64,000 nt of DNA from Melieria omissa (GCA_963971225.1 OZ020270.1:20663557-20727556); one strand, 5' to 3'. Shown: positions 10,950 through 21,959, numbered from the stretch's first letter. Notes: a model not told the origin generated them from the sequence alone. Numbers and translations are program-made.

Positions 10950-11240
10950 GGCGGTGCCACACCCCCTTGTCCAATACCTACCCCATTCCGTCGGTCAAAG
11001 GACATGATTAAATAGTAAGTGTGAACTAAATTTAATTGATGTGTGACTTATGGTTCCAAAGTTATTGTCTAAAAATGTATTCTGGTGGCGCCACGCCCCG
11101 TTTTCCCGACTTTTCTTTTTTTTATAAACCTTCACGTAACAATTTCGAACAAACCCGCCGAAGGAAGTATCCAAGTTGGTCCAGCCGTTCTCGAGTGATA
11201 CGCAGTCGAATGGACCACGATTCATTTTTATATATATAGA

Positions 11241-13063
11241 CTAGCTGGGCCCCGCGGCTTCGCACGCAAGCTCTCTTCTTTCACCCGATTCAAATTTTGA
11301 ACGCATTGTTGACCCCGTTAAATTTTTATTTAAAAAAAAAGATATGTCTCTCATCTTTGATGTCAAGTGGTTCTAACAACTGTGAAATCAAACGGCCCTT
11401 TAAATCATGAGTTTTCACATTTACTCTAAACAAATTCTTAACCCTTAGTTTGCCGCGGTAGATTTCGATTTTCAAAAATATTAATATGAATTAATTATTT
11501 CCCGATTGAAGTGCTTTTTGTCTAAGTTTGAAGTCAAAAGGACCAATAAATCGTGTTTTTCCATACAAACTGTTAACCCATTGTTGACCCGTTAGATTTT
11601 GATTTTCGTGAAAAACACGTGTCAAATTATTACAAAGTTTGAAGTCAGTGGGCTCATTAATTCATGTTTTTTACAGTTTCGCCATACAAACTTTTAACCG
11701 GCCGGTTTTAATATTCGGAAAAAATAAAAACTACGTATCAAATTATTTTACATTTGAAGTACTTTCACGAAGTTTGAAGTCAAAGAGCTAAACAAAATTG
11801 TTTCTCCAAACATACTTTTAACCCGTCGTTGATCCAGTTAGATTTCGATTTTGAAAATAATGAGAAACGCGTGTATAACTTTTTTATTTCAAGTATTTTA
11901 ACAATTTTTGAAGTCAATAGGCCTATCGGTTCATGTTTTTTCGAGTCTATCCCTAAACAAAACCAAAAATGGGTTGGTCCAGTTAAGTTTTGATTTTCGA
12001 AAAATTATAAAACACGTGTCGAATTATTCCGCTAGTCGAACTGTGGCACTAAGTGGAAAGTTCGTACCAAGTTTCACTGATGTGTGTGTGTACTGCATAA
12101 CTGTTGGATCATAAAAATGTACCACGCCCCTTGACCAACGCCGATCAAATCTCATCAGTAGAATGACACATCTATGAAACGTCGATACACCAAATTTCAA
12201 TGCTGTGCGGCTTAAAACTCCGAAGCTATTCCATTTAAAATATTTGGATTGTATGGGCAATGCCACACCCCCTTGTTAAATACCAACCCCATTCCCTCTG
12301 CCGAAAGATATGATTAAATGTAAGGTTCATACCAAGTTTCATTGATGTGCGACTTACAGTTCTGCTGCATAAAAAATTTGCCATGCCCCTTGTTCAACGC
12401 CCATCAAATTTTAACAGTAGAATGACATATCTATGAAACGACGGTACACCAAATTTCAATGCTGTGCGACTAACAATTCCGAAGCTATTCCACTCAAAAG
12501 AATAGAATTGTATGGGCGTTGCCACGCCCCCTTGTTAAATACCCGCCCCATTCCCTCTGCCGAAAGATATGATTAAGTGGTAGGTTCATACCAAGTTTCA
12601 TTGATGTACGACTTACAGTTCTGCTGCATCAAAAATGTGCCACGCCCCTTGTTCAACGCCCATAAAATTTTAACAGTAGAATGACACATCTATGAAACGA
12701 CGGTACACCAAATTTCAATATTGTGCGACTTACAATTCCGAAGCTATTCCATTTAAAAGAAATGAATTGTATGGGCGGTGCCACACCCCCTTGTCCAATA
12801 CCTACCCCATTCCGTCAGTCAAAGGACATGATTAAATAGTAAGTGTGAACTAAATTTAATTGATGTGTGACTTATGGTTCCAAAGTTATTGTCTAAAAAT
12901 GTATTCTGGTGGCGCCACGCCCCGTTTTCCCGACTTCTCTTTTTTTATAAACCTTCACGTAACAATTTCGAACAAACCCGCCGAAGGAAGTATCCAAGTT
13001 GGTCCAGCCGTTCTCGAGTGATGCGCAGTCGAATGGACCACGATTCATTTTTATATATATAGA
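11241..13063 (-). mobile_element. Non-autonomous Helitron, copy 2, head-to-tail with copy 1
   Basis: Same termini as copy 1: CTAGCTGGGCCCCGCGG at 11241 on the plus strand (3' end) and TATATATATAGA ending at 13063 (5' TC on the minus strand). The junction between the copies has no spacer: the 5' TC of copy 1 touches the 3' CTAG of copy 2. At 1823 bp it is shorter than copy 1 and has no coding sequence. Confidence 0.75.
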
Positions 13064-13477
13064 TTATGCAAAAGTAGCACAGCCTATAACAAAATATCTT
13101 CAAAAAGGGGCAAACATTAATATAAACGATCCCAATTACATGAATGCATTTGAAAAATTAAAAGAACTTATAACAAGTCAGCCAATTCTTAGATATCCAG
13201 ATTTCGAAAAACCCTTTACACTTATTACGGATGCATCAAATTATGCATTAGGAGCAGTTTTAACACAACAAGGACAGCCTGTATGTTATGCCTCCAGAAC
13301 ACTTAACGTAAGCGAAAGGAATTATTCAGCAACGGATAAAGAATTTTTGGCAATTATTTGGTCAGTCACTTATTTCAGACCATATCTCTATGGAAACAAG
13401 TTTAAAATATTATGTGACCACCAACCCATTAAATACTTGGTAACAAAATATAAAGGTAAAGACACAAGCAGACTCAA
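13064..13477 (+). pseudogene. pol: Pol of element A, part 3: RNase H domain
   Basis: Continues the pol frame after the Helitrons with connection residues (AKVAQPITKYLQKGA). Then come the gypsy-type RNase H motifs LITDASNYALGAVL (about 13213), YASRTL, TDKEFLAIIW and CDHQPIKYL (about 13415). It is cut at about 13477, where LINE sequence begins. The last part of RNase H and the N-terminal part of integrase are missing from the window. Confidence 0.9.
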
Positions 13478-13479
13478 CG

Positions 13480-14703
13480 CCTCAGTACCGGTGGTAGACA
13501 GTGGGCGAGCGGCCTGTCTGACGTCGTCATCCAACGACCGCTTAGGCTGTGCAGCGGGACCCCAGGCTGCACGGTCTACTAATGTTACTGGGAAGAAGGA
13601 GGCGCCCAAACCCACCGCACAGGCTGGCCCCTCGTTTTCGGGGGTGGTGCCTCGGCTCCAGGGCCTTCGACTCGACGCGGCTATAGAGGGGGAATCAATG
13701 ATTCTCTCGCAAAGTAGCAAAGCCGGGTCGGTGGACTCTGAGGCGGAGGCGGCACTCCTGGAGGAGGGGGACGAACCTGCGGCCACTGGTTCCACATAAA
13801 GAGTCTGAATCCTTGTCTGACAAGGAGAAGGAACTGGTCAAGAAGCATCAGAAGATCGTGGCTAAATTCGAAAAGAAGCAGGCTGCGACTTCCGGTGCTA
13901 GGACCTCGATTACTGCAGCAACGCCTGGAGACGGTGCCACTGCTGAACAGTCGACCAGTACAGCAACGGCGGCAAAGCCTGGTTCTAGGACAGAGCAGGG
14001 GCGGCGAAGCCAAGGAGTACCACGGCTGCCTCGGCAGTACGGAAGGCGGATCACAAGCCATCCACTTCGAGAAAGCCCACTTCCACCGTAGTGAAAAAGG
14101 CTGTCAAATGGGGTAGATAGAGGGACGATCAGCCTACAGGGGAGGAGAAAGAGCTAAAACCCTGCCAGCTTCTCCTCTCCACAAGAGCTGCAGATTGCAG
14201 TAGTGGACCGGAGCGATCCCGATGGGAAAATTCGTCCGGAAAACTGGCTCTCTGTTGAGGCGCGCATTCTGCGAGCGATGCTCATGGCGGCGGACGGCGA
14301 GATCGACTTTGACGGCGCTGGCTTGCAGAGGGGCGTAAAGATCGTCGGGTGTGGCAACAGGCAGTCACTTGACTTCCTGGTGCGCACAGTCGGCAGTCTT
14401 GAGCCTCTCTGGCAGGGGGCAAAACTCGAGGTCATACCTCGCGACCGATTGCCCCCCCCACCAGTCATGGAGGATGTGGACACGTTGAAGCTGATAGGTC
14501 GGCAGAACAGCGGTCTTAACACTGGAGAGTGGAGAGTAATCTCCTCCACCACGAGCAAGAATGAGACGGGTAAGGACCTCGTGGTCGCTGTTGACCAACA
14601 GTCATTTACTCTTCTGCGAGACTCCTCTGGTGTTGTAAAGTTCGGTTTGAGTTCCTTAAAAGCTCGTTTCCCCAATAAAAAGCGCCACACAGAGAAAGGC
14701 TGA
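13480..14703 (+). pseudogene. LINE ORF1-like region, broken into frames
   Basis: Three open stretches (13480-13797, 13813-14091, 14203-14703) lie in different frames. The first two are low-complexity, rich in A, S, G, T and K. The third (PENWLSVEARILRAMLM...GCGNRQSLDFLVRTVG...) has the look of the conserved ORF1 segment in insect LINEs of the Jockey/LOA type, possibly DUF4780, but I am not certain of the family. Frame changes imply small indels. Confidence 0.6.
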
Positions 14704-14705
14704 AG

Positions 14706-15363
14706 GTGGTGCAGATAAACCTGCACCTGCACTCTAAAGCCGCCACCCACGATCTTCTGCAATTCCTGGAGGAGGAGGAAGTTGACTTGGCCCTAATCCA
14801 GGAACCCTGGCTCGTCACAGACAAGGTTTGGGGATTGGGGTCAAGTCAATTCAGAGTACTTCATTCGCGTGATGAAGGTAAGATACGAGCCTGTATTGTA
14901 TATAGAAAGCACATTAATCTTTTTTTTATCTCAATACAGCACTGGTGACTTGTGTGTGGCTGCATTTGAGCGAAGGGAGGGGCTTGACCTCATCCTCTCG
15001 TCCGCATACATGCCTTTCGAAGGTGAGGAGCCACCGCCGAAACAGGTCCGGGACCTGGTTGCTCACGCCCGATCACGGAGACTTAATCTCATCATTGGGT
15101 GTGACGTCAACGCTCATCACGTTCAGTGGGGAAGTTTCGGCACCAACAGCAGGGGTGAGTCCATTTTTGAGTTTCTTCTTAATTCTAACTTTATGCTATG
15201 TAATAGGGGCAATACGCCAACCGTCCATAACAGAGTTAGGGAAGAAGTTATAGATATAACCTTGGTTACCGACTCTAGTACCATCTCTGTGGTCGACTGG
15301 GGAGTACTGACGGAATGTTCGTGTTCGGACCACAACCGGATAGCGGGATTTCTGGCTACAAAT
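14706..15363 (+). pseudogene. LINE ORF2 fragment: AP endonuclease, N-terminal part
   Basis: Begins VVQINLHLHSKAATHDLLQFL, then DLALIQEPW (metal-binding E, about 14795), SSAYMPFE, IGCDVNAHHVQWGS (catalytic D and N, about 15100) and SCSDHNRI near the break. These are endonuclease motifs of Jockey/LOA-type LINEs. A one-base insertion in the T-run near 14930 shifts the frame. After the break at about 15363 the same frame runs into the integrase of element A, giving a chimeric open frame of 332 codons (14869-15867). Confidence 0.85.
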
Positions 15364-15867
15364 AATATTGAATTACATTTAACAAAACCTAATAGCCATA
15401 CCGGAAATTCTGACATTGAAAGATTTCATAATTCGATTGCAGAAAAGTTTAGAATGCTTAAAAGCGAAAATACAAATTTGACACCTCGAAGATTACTTCA
15501 ACAAGCAGTTGATAATTATAACCAACGATTCCACTCTACCATTAAAACTACTCCAAAACAAGTTCAATTAGGAGAAGTAGATTTTGAAATAATTAGAAAC
15601 AACATATTAAACACAAAAGAACGAATGCTAGATAATCAAAATAAATCAAGAGAGAATTATGAAGAAACAAGGGAAGAAGGTTACTTGAGAAATTACAGAG
15701 CTGTTAGACATAAGGAAGTTGAGAAATTTAGAAAGTTAAAATTAGAAGGAATACATCCAAGTAATATTAAACGAAATCGTAAATTTGCAGATTTGGATAA
15801 TAATATGGATTCTGATGAATGTATTGATGTCGATGGTATCAGGATTGCTAGAAATTCACCAAATTAA
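15364..15867 (+). pseudogene. pol: Pol of element A, part 4: C-terminal half of integrase
   Basis: Starts inside the integrase core with the segment carrying the catalytic glutamate (DIERFHNSIAEKFRM, about 15410), then NYNQRFHSTIKTTP and the C-terminal tail, ending in a stop at 15865-15867. The two catalytic aspartates and the zinc-binding domain are lost. Its last part overlaps the start of the env region in another frame. Confidence 0.88.
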
Positions 15868-16584
15868 TGAAGAAAAAGGATACACGGAGATTAATATCAA
15901 CAAAGAGACTATTGGCATTCGGTCAGATTTAATAGTACACATAATAGATCCTCAAGAAATAAAATTAATAATCAATAATATTTCACTTAATCTACACAAT
16001 TTAAACACCAAAAATAAAAATATGATACACAATGAACTAATAATATTAAAAAATAAAGTTTGAACAATGATTCCGAAAATTAAAGTTCAAGCCAAAACGA
16101 GGAGAGGATTGGTTAACGCAGTTGGTTCAATAAGTAAATTTCTATTTGGTACAATGGATGACGAAGACAGACAGGACATTGAAAATCATTTGAAGTCTGT
16201 CGACACAAACTTACATAATACAATAACTAACATGAATCAACAAATAAAATTAAATAACTACTTTCAAAATACATTCACAATGATAAAAAACAGTATTGAC
16301 AATGACAGAGAGTTAATAACAAATAATATAAACACAATAAATAAAGAATTAAAAAAGATAAACACAAAAATAATTGAAAATGAAATTATGTTTAAAATAA
16401 ATATTTTGCAAGAAAAAATTGACCATATACAGGATAATATAGTTTCAGCGAAACATGGCATACTCCATCCAAATATACTTACAAATGAAGAAATTAATTA
16501 TTATGATATGGATCTTGATAAGTTAAAATATATAAAAATTGGGGCAGTAATGTACGAAAATAATAAATTAATGTTTATAATTAA

Positions 16585-19356
16585 CCCATTTTCGGCCGCT
16601 GGTCGATTTTTCGACCAGCAACTTTGAAGGAGAGTAGCTCCGAATTTAGACGTTATATCTTTGAACTTTTGATGTACAAAATAACTTTGGTCTTTTGGTA
16701 ACTCCTCGGAATAATTATTAAAAAAAAAAAAATTTGTAGAAATTGGCAAAGGCACGAAAAATAGCATTTTTTTAGTCATATTTTAAATATTCTGAAAAAT
16801 ATATAATCTATTCAAATTATTATTTTATTATTGAATATTTACGAAGCCAAAAGACCAAATTAGCAGAATCAATTGATATCCATAATATGAAAATGTTTTT
16901 ACCTGTCAGCACAGCCTACTTTTCAGTGGTCGAAAAATCGACCATTGGCCAGAAGTCGTCAAGTAGGTATATTTTGAAAAATTAGTTTTTTCATAGTAGG
17001 CGGTGAGAATAATGTCAGCATTTTTGAAGTTTGGCATTGGTTTCGTCATAATAATTGTGTTGTGGCGATGAACAGACGTGTGCGCGAATAAAAAAATTCT
17101 TAAAAGTGAAGTGTGAAGACAATGTCGGTTATAAAAGCGTTAACAATCTCTGAAATCATGGCTATTTTTAATGAGCCATGTTCAGATGATGAAGATGACA
17201 AAGCCGTCGCGCGATCAAAAGATGTGGATGTCGTGTACATACCACCAGCCCAGGTGGACTGTGTTACCGATGAAGAAAATTTAGATGAAGAGCAAATTGT
17301 CCTAAATGACGACAACGAAATGTACACAAATGAAATCGCTGGGGAAATCGAGTTGCAGTACATGGGAGATAATGATGACAAGGTTCATGATAACATAGCA
17401 AGTAGCACTGAGGAGTCCCATTCATCAACATCGAAAGGCAAGGGAGGACGAGGAAAATCTCAAAAACCTGATGATACATCAAAACTCAAAAGTAAGGCAG
17501 ATTTTGAAGCCCCTAAATGGCGAAAACCAGGAAAAATCACCTACTCAAGAGCACCAATCAACGTCGAAGTTTTGAAAAAAGAGGAGATTTTTGCAGCAAT
17601 TGGTAAGCGAATAATTTCCTAGGCATATGTTTCTATTAGTAAACCTACCCCCTTCATTCCTAATATTTGATTACAGGTGGTAAATCGCCATATGATATTT
17701 TCTCCTTGTTTTTTGATGATACCCTAATCGAGGAGATCACATGTTTCACTAATTTATATGCTGCTCAAAACAATACAACTGCTGACGTGACACCAACTGA
17801 AATGCGACGCTTTCTTGGTATTTTGTATATATCGGGGTATCATACTCTACCGAAAATCGATAACTATTGGTCAGTGCGACAAGACATGGGAGTTCCGATT
17901 GTGAAGCAAGCGTTAAGTCGTAATCGGTTCAAAACTATAAAACGGGTTTTACATCTCTCAGATAATACCAACTTGAACAAAGCGGACCGTTTTGCCAAAG
18001 TTCGACCGTTTATTGATGCTCTCAATAAGAGATTTATGCAGTTCGGCGTTTTCAGCCATATTCTTTCTATCGATGAGCAGATGATTCCCTATTTTGGCCG
18101 ACACTCTTGTGAGATGTTTATTCGGGGAAAGCCAATTCGATTTGGATTCAAATCATGGTGCTTATGCTCACAAGATGGATATCTATTTTTTTCCATGTTA
18201 TATGGTGGATCAGCTACACCACACGACAAGAACATTGGTCTTGGTGCTCAAACTGTCTTAGAATTACTTGCTAATGTATCTGATCCTGATTGCCATATTA
18301 TTTTCTTTTACAACTTTTTTTCTTCCTATCACCTCATGTGTCTATTGAACGAGCGGCGTTTCCACGCAACTGGCACTATGCGAGAAAATAGAATGGCAAA
18401 AATCCCATTGCAAAATTTAAAAAAAGCGAAGCGCGGCGAATTTGACGAGTTATTCGATAAAACGCAAGAAATATTGACCGTTCGTTGGGATGACAATGCA
18501 GTAGTTAATGTCATTACTAATAACTCCACAGTTGAGCCATTGGTCAATGCACGTAGATACTGTCGTAAGCAAAAGAAAAATATTGTTATCACGCAACCCA
18601 AAGTAGTACATGAATATAACCAAGGTATGGGTGGCGTTGATTTGCATGATAACGCAGTGGCAAACTACCGAATATGCATACGGGGAAAGAAGTGGTGGTG
18701 GCCACTATGGACAAACGCTCTTGGAAATGCAATGGTGAATGCATGGAAATTGCACTGCATGTTAGCCAAACATGACAAAGCTAAGCCACTCGCTCAAATT
18801 CAGTTCCGATCTGAAGTCACTACCAAGCTTTTGACTTACAATATGGAGACCGAAGACGAAGATAATAACGGTATTGATGATGAGTGTCCACCGGGCCTCC
18901 CCCGGGTGAATGAAAACAATCACGTTGTGATTAGAAGCTCTCAAAATAAATATTGTCGCTGCAAATTATGCAAAAAACATACAGTTTTCATATGCAAGAA
19001 GTGCAATGTTTACTTGCATACTAAATGTTTTAGTGAATATCACCAATACTTATAAATTTTTTCCTACATACATACATTTTATAAATAAATTCAAATGTAA
19101 TTTCAAATAAATACAAATATATACATAGTTTTATTCAAATAATCACGCCGGAAGAGCATGAAAACAAAAATGTTTAGCTTACATACATACATGACGACTT
19201 CTGGCCAGCGGTCGATTTTTCGACCAGTTCACAGAAAGAGAACGGTAAGTCGGGAAAGTTTTTTTTTCCAAAAATATTCTTTATTGAGGTCCTAAATTAA
19301 GTCCTTAAAAGGAATTCAAAAAATATTGGCTATTTCTGGTAGCGGCCGAAAATGGG
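16585..19356 (+). mobile_element. piggyBac-type DNA transposon with complete ends
   Basis: Flanked by TTAA (16581-16584 and 19357-19360), with perfect 16-bp terminal inverted repeats (CCCATTTTCGGCCGCT at 16585-16600 and its complement at 19341-19356). Subterminal copies of the palindrome GGTCGATTTTTCGACC lie at about 16601, 16928 and 19210. The last two sit in longer inverted repeats of about 40 bp, resembling the internal repeats piggyBac needs for transposition. It carries one two-exon transposase gene and interrupts env of element A. Confidence 0.95.
17122..19055 (+). CDS. piggyBac transposase, two exons, second catalytic Asp replaced
   Basis: CDS 17122..17602 joined to 17677..19055. The 74-bp intron has GGTAAG and TTACAG borders and the frame is kept. 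The start is the ATG at 17122. The acidic N-terminus is followed by the DDE_Tnp_1_7 domain. The first catalytic Asp is in ILSIDEQMIPYFGR (about 18075) and the third in GMGGVDLHD (about 18635). Where the family has F-D-N-F/W-F, this copy reads FFYNFF (TAC near 18310), so the second catalytic Asp is Tyr. The C-terminal cysteine-rich domain (CRCKLCKKH...CKKCNVYLHTKC) is intact. Length is about 620 aa, normal for the family, with no stop or frameshift. It would be expected to bind its ends but not cut. Confidence 0.9.
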
Positions 19357-19760
19357 TTAAAGTACCCACAGAATTTACGATGGTACAGCTAAAGTTAATA
19401 TTGCCCATTACAAACCAATACCAAATGGAAATAGAAGCAAATCAAGAAAAAGTGTTTGAATGCAAAAATAAAACATATACATATAAAATTAACAAAATGT
19501 TAAATGAATTACAAGTTTCACATAATTGCATACTTAAAAATAATTGTAAACTAATAAAAAACAGAGAAACAGAAATAATTTATATAGACGATGAAACAAT
19601 TGTATTAGAGAATGCTTTCAAAGTAAATTTATCGCACAATTGTGATGGACGAAACTTGATATTAACAGGAAATTATCTTATACATTTTATTGACTGTACA
19701 CTTAACATTTTTGGAAAACATTTTGCAAATAACCATAACACTTTCACACAAAGATTTATA

Positions 19761-20326
19761 AAGCGTGATCCATTTCGAGGTTCCCTACTTTTTTAAAGAA
19801 AAAAACACAGAAAATTCAAATTTAACGGGGAATGTTTATTATCATTCGAAAGAACATTCTTTGGCATTTATTTTTTGAAGATTATCTCTTTCAAATGTTG
19901 GCCGCGGCTACGTCTCAGATGGTCCATCCGTTGAGTCCAATTTTCGATGACTCGTTCGAGCATTTCGACTGGTAACTGGCGAATGACACGCGTGATGTTT
20001 TGCTCCAAGGCCTGAATCGAAGCGGGTTTATCCGTATAGACTTTAGACTTTACGTATCCCCACAGAAAAAGTCTAACGGTGTGATATCACACGATCTTGG
20101 TGGCCAATCGACCGGCCCATTACGTGAAATTAGCTGTTCTCACCGGCATCATTTTTGAAGAAATATGGACCGATGAACGATTTGTAAACGTTGTTCAGGC
20201 GTAAGTCTTTCTATGATGAAATGCCAAACAATACTGAACAAAAATAATATGACAGCTTGACACGACTCACGCGTGATCTGTCAAAAAAAGGTTATTGAAA
20301 AAAGTACCTCTAGTTGGATCACCCTT
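19761..20326 (-). mobile_element. Mariner/Tc1-superfamily deletion derivative (566 bp)
   Basis: Flanked by TA (19759-19760, 20327-20328), with imperfect inverted ends AAGCGTGATCC and AAGGGTGATCC. It contains only the 3' part of a transposase gene on the minus strand. It sits in env of element A, and the env frame resumes in register after it. Confidence 0.88.
19868..20130 (-). pseudogene. C-terminal fragment of a mariner-like transposase
   Basis: The minus strand encodes WPPRSCDITPLDFF (about 20105), carrying the third catalytic acidic residue of this DDE/D family. After a one-base loss in the T-run it continues YTDKPASIQALEQNITRVIR and ends ...LKEIIFKK at a TAA (19870-19868). The N-terminal helix-turn-helix and the first two catalytic residues are absent. 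Confidence 0.85.
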
Positions 20327-20567
20327 TAGTTTCAAATATCGATAATGTAAAAAATTTTACGACTAAATTAACCTTCGAAGATATTCAATTACAAAATAAG
20401 CAAAATCTGAATGAAATTAAAGAACTAAAGTTTCACCGAAACGTATCATATAGTTTAACGCTAGTACTTATACTGATAATCATATTCACCATTATAATTG
20501 TAACTTGTAAAAACCGAAAAAATGTGAAAGTAAAGGTTATTAACAAATTTCAGGAGAAATTTGAAGT

Positions 20568-20579
20568 AAAGGAAGGAGA
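20568..20579 (+). other. Polypurine tract of element A
   Basis: AAAGGAAGGAGA directly before the 3' LTR, the expected site for plus-strand priming. It lies inside the env tail coding sequence. Confidence 0.7.
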
Positions 20580-20900
20580 AGTTATGTGTGAACTCACTTC
20601 CCCGAAACCAGCAACTAAAGATACGACAAAACAAAACACACAAACATTCTTTTAAGCAATAAAACTAAATTGCTTAGGATGTTTGTTCTACAGGATAAGA
20701 ACCCTCCTGTCTGGTTTTAATGATAAGCAACATATAGATAAGCAGTGCAGGCAGCAGAAAACGATGTACACTACCTGCTTATCGCTTAGTACCTAAGTAT
20801 ACATGTAAACTAGTATTTAAGAAAACGATTTTAAAAATAAAAGAGCGACGTAGATTGGACGGCACGAAACCAACCCGCATTCAATTACGGAAACATAACT
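20580..20900 (+). repeat. 3' LTR of element A
   Basis: 321 bp, AGTTAT...ATAACT, six substitutions from the 5' LTR. It is followed by target copy CGTG (20901-20904), which is also the first four bases of the next 71-bp unit. Confidence 0.93.
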
Positions 20901-21117
20901 CGTGCGCCAAGAAGGCACACAAACGAAATTTCCGAGCACAACAACAACAATAAACCTGCTCGCACCAAACGCGTGCGCCAAGAAGGCACACAAACGAAAT
21001 TTCCGAGCACAACAACAACAATAAACCTGCTCGCACCAAACGCGTGCGCCAAGAAGGCACACAAACGAAATTTCCGAGCACAACAACAACAATAAACCTG
21101 CTCGCACCAAACGCGTG
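20901..21117 (+). repeat. 71-bp minisatellite units 2-4 and left target copy of element B
   Basis: Three identical-looking units at 20901, 20972 and 21043, then CGTG (21114-21117), the left target-site duplication of element B. Confidence 0.93.
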
Positions 21118-21625
21118 AGTTACATCAGCCACTACACCGACCACCACGTCGACGACTCCCCCGCCGAAACCCCAACGTACCAACAAACACTGACGCTGCA
21201 TTCCTGCCAACCACTATATCGGGCAACGCACCAGCAGCAAGACCACCGCCGACCGAAATGCTGACACCAGATTTCTTGCAACTGCCGTATTGATGACCGC
21301 ACGGCCGAGTCAACAACCGCCGACCGAAACGCTGACGCTGGATTTCTTCCAGCTGCCGTATCGATGAACGTACGCCGAGTCAACAACCGCTGACTAACAA
21401 AACGGGGACAACGCTGACACTACGTCTAGAATATATTGTAAACAAATTGTAAACATAGTTGTAAGCATAATTGCAAGCATAATTTAAGTTGACAAATTTG
21501 AAAACGCAAAAGAATAAAGTCAGTTGCAGTTTTACATCAAAGTCAATCGGTCGTGTTTTAATTAGGCCTGCTGGTCTTGTTGAAATTATATTTTTTTGGA
21601 GTTCGAGTGTTCTTGAACTATAACT
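21118..21625 (+). repeat. 5' LTR of element B
   Basis: Begins AGTTACATCAGCC and ends CTTGAACTATAACT. It is 508 bp, with two substitutions against 28762-29269 (near 21353 and 21392). An AATAAAG signal lies near 21512. Confidence 0.95.
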
Positions 21626-21641
21626 GGCGCAGTCGGTACCG
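21625..21641 (+). other. Primer binding site of element B (tRNA-Ser type)
   Basis: TGGCGCAGTCGGTACCG, sharing its first T with the LTR end. Same type as element A. Confidence 0.8.
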
Positions 21642-21930
21642 CGGTGGACAATCGCTTCCAGTTACAGTGCCGCAACGCAAATAAAACAACGCGAACAATA
21701 TTTTGTGAGAGAGAAAACAAGGTTGTTGCCAAAACCAAATGAAAAACTAGTAAAACAAAGTGCATAGTTCAAACTGGAAAAATAGCGAACTAACAAAAAT
21801 CAAGAAGCCTTTCAACAGACAGAAAAAGAGAAACAGTGAACAAATAAGCGGCTGAACCAACTGGAGCGACTGGAGGATTTCTATCCCTTACCACCGGAGA
21901 ACCACCTGGATAAAGACTACCCCTAGAAGA

Positions 21931-21959
21931 TGCACAAACTGACGATCATCACATGCATG
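21931..21959 (+). CDS. env: Leader exon of env in element B (start codon and first part of a signal peptide)
   Basis: An ATG at 21931 opens nine codons plus two bases, rich in hydrophobic residues. It is followed by a strong donor GTAAGT at 21960. The acceptor TTACAG ending at 27206 restores the phase and continues in the long env frame. The env frame itself has no ATG near its start, so this exon explains how translation begins and how the protein would enter the secretory pathway. This is inferred from splice signals and phase only. Element C has the same design. Confidence 0.75.

Larger units (their letters stand above)
8119..11240 (-). mobile_element. Non-autonomous Helitron, copy 1 (3122 bp)
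   Basis: On the minus strand the copy begins TCTATATATATA (11240 downward) and ends CCCAGCTAG (8119). This gives the Helitron hallmarks of a 5' TC and a 3' CTRR (CTAG), with a GC-rich palindromic stretch just inside the 3' end (CCGCGG and GGGCCC, about 8126-8140). Together with copy 2 it lies exactly between host A (8118) and T (13064). Removing the pair restores an open pol frame with no target duplication. There is no Rep/helicase coding sequence. The interior consists of about 140-bp repeats (about 8250-9000) and larger repeats (9212-10949). Confidence 0.75.
13478..15363 (+). mobile_element. 3'-deleted LINE fragment (ORF1 and part of the endonuclease)
   Basis: GC-richer sequence than its surroundings, carrying an ORF1-like region and the start of an ORF2 with an AP-type endonuclease. 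It ends abruptly inside the endonuclease at about 15363, where the integrase of element A resumes. LINEs normally lose their 5' end, so the missing 3' part points to a later deletion that removed the LINE tail together with host RNase H/integrase sequence. Confidence 0.8.
15785..20655 (+). pseudogene. env: Env of element A, broken and interrupted twice
   Basis: Segments lie at about 15850-16584, 19361-19760 and 20329-20655, all in register once the insertions are set aside. A CAG acceptor at about 15841-15843 may join a leader exon, as in B and C. A TGA at 16061-16063 breaks the frame. A furin-type site followed by a fusion-peptide-like stretch (RGLVNAVGSISKFLFG) lies near 16110. This is the signature of insect errantivirus Env and baculovirus F-type proteins, which mediate membrane fusion. 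A transmembrane segment (about 20450-20510, LVLILIIIFTIIIV) precedes the tail. The stop lies 76 bp inside the 3' LTR, as is usual in this group. Confidence 0.85.
2154..20900 (+). mobile_element. Element A: dead gypsy-group errantivirus (endogenous retrovirus) with many nested insertions
   Basis: A full-length LTR retroelement with 321-bp LTRs (2154-2474 and 20580-20900), target duplication CGTG (2150-2153, 20901-20904), a tRNA-Ser-type primer site, and gag, pol and env remnants in that order. Six differences separate the LTRs. Its own sequence is interrupted by a deleted LTR element (4694-7811), two Helitrons (8119-13063), a LINE fragment with loss of host sequence (about 13478-15363), a piggyBac (16585-19356) and a mariner-like derivative (19761-20326). 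Pol and env also carry stop codons and frameshifts, so it cannot be autonomous. Confidence 0.93.

Noticed and set aside
20901..21117. Regular direct repeats that could suggest a CRISPR-like array
   Set aside because: The 71-bp units are contiguous, with no unique spacers, and the genome is eukaryotic. It is a minisatellite.
20817..21210. Minus-strand open frames with repeated VVVVLGNFVCVPSW stretches
   Set aside because: They are translations of the 71-bp repeat running into LTR sequence; no start, domain or conservation supports a gene.
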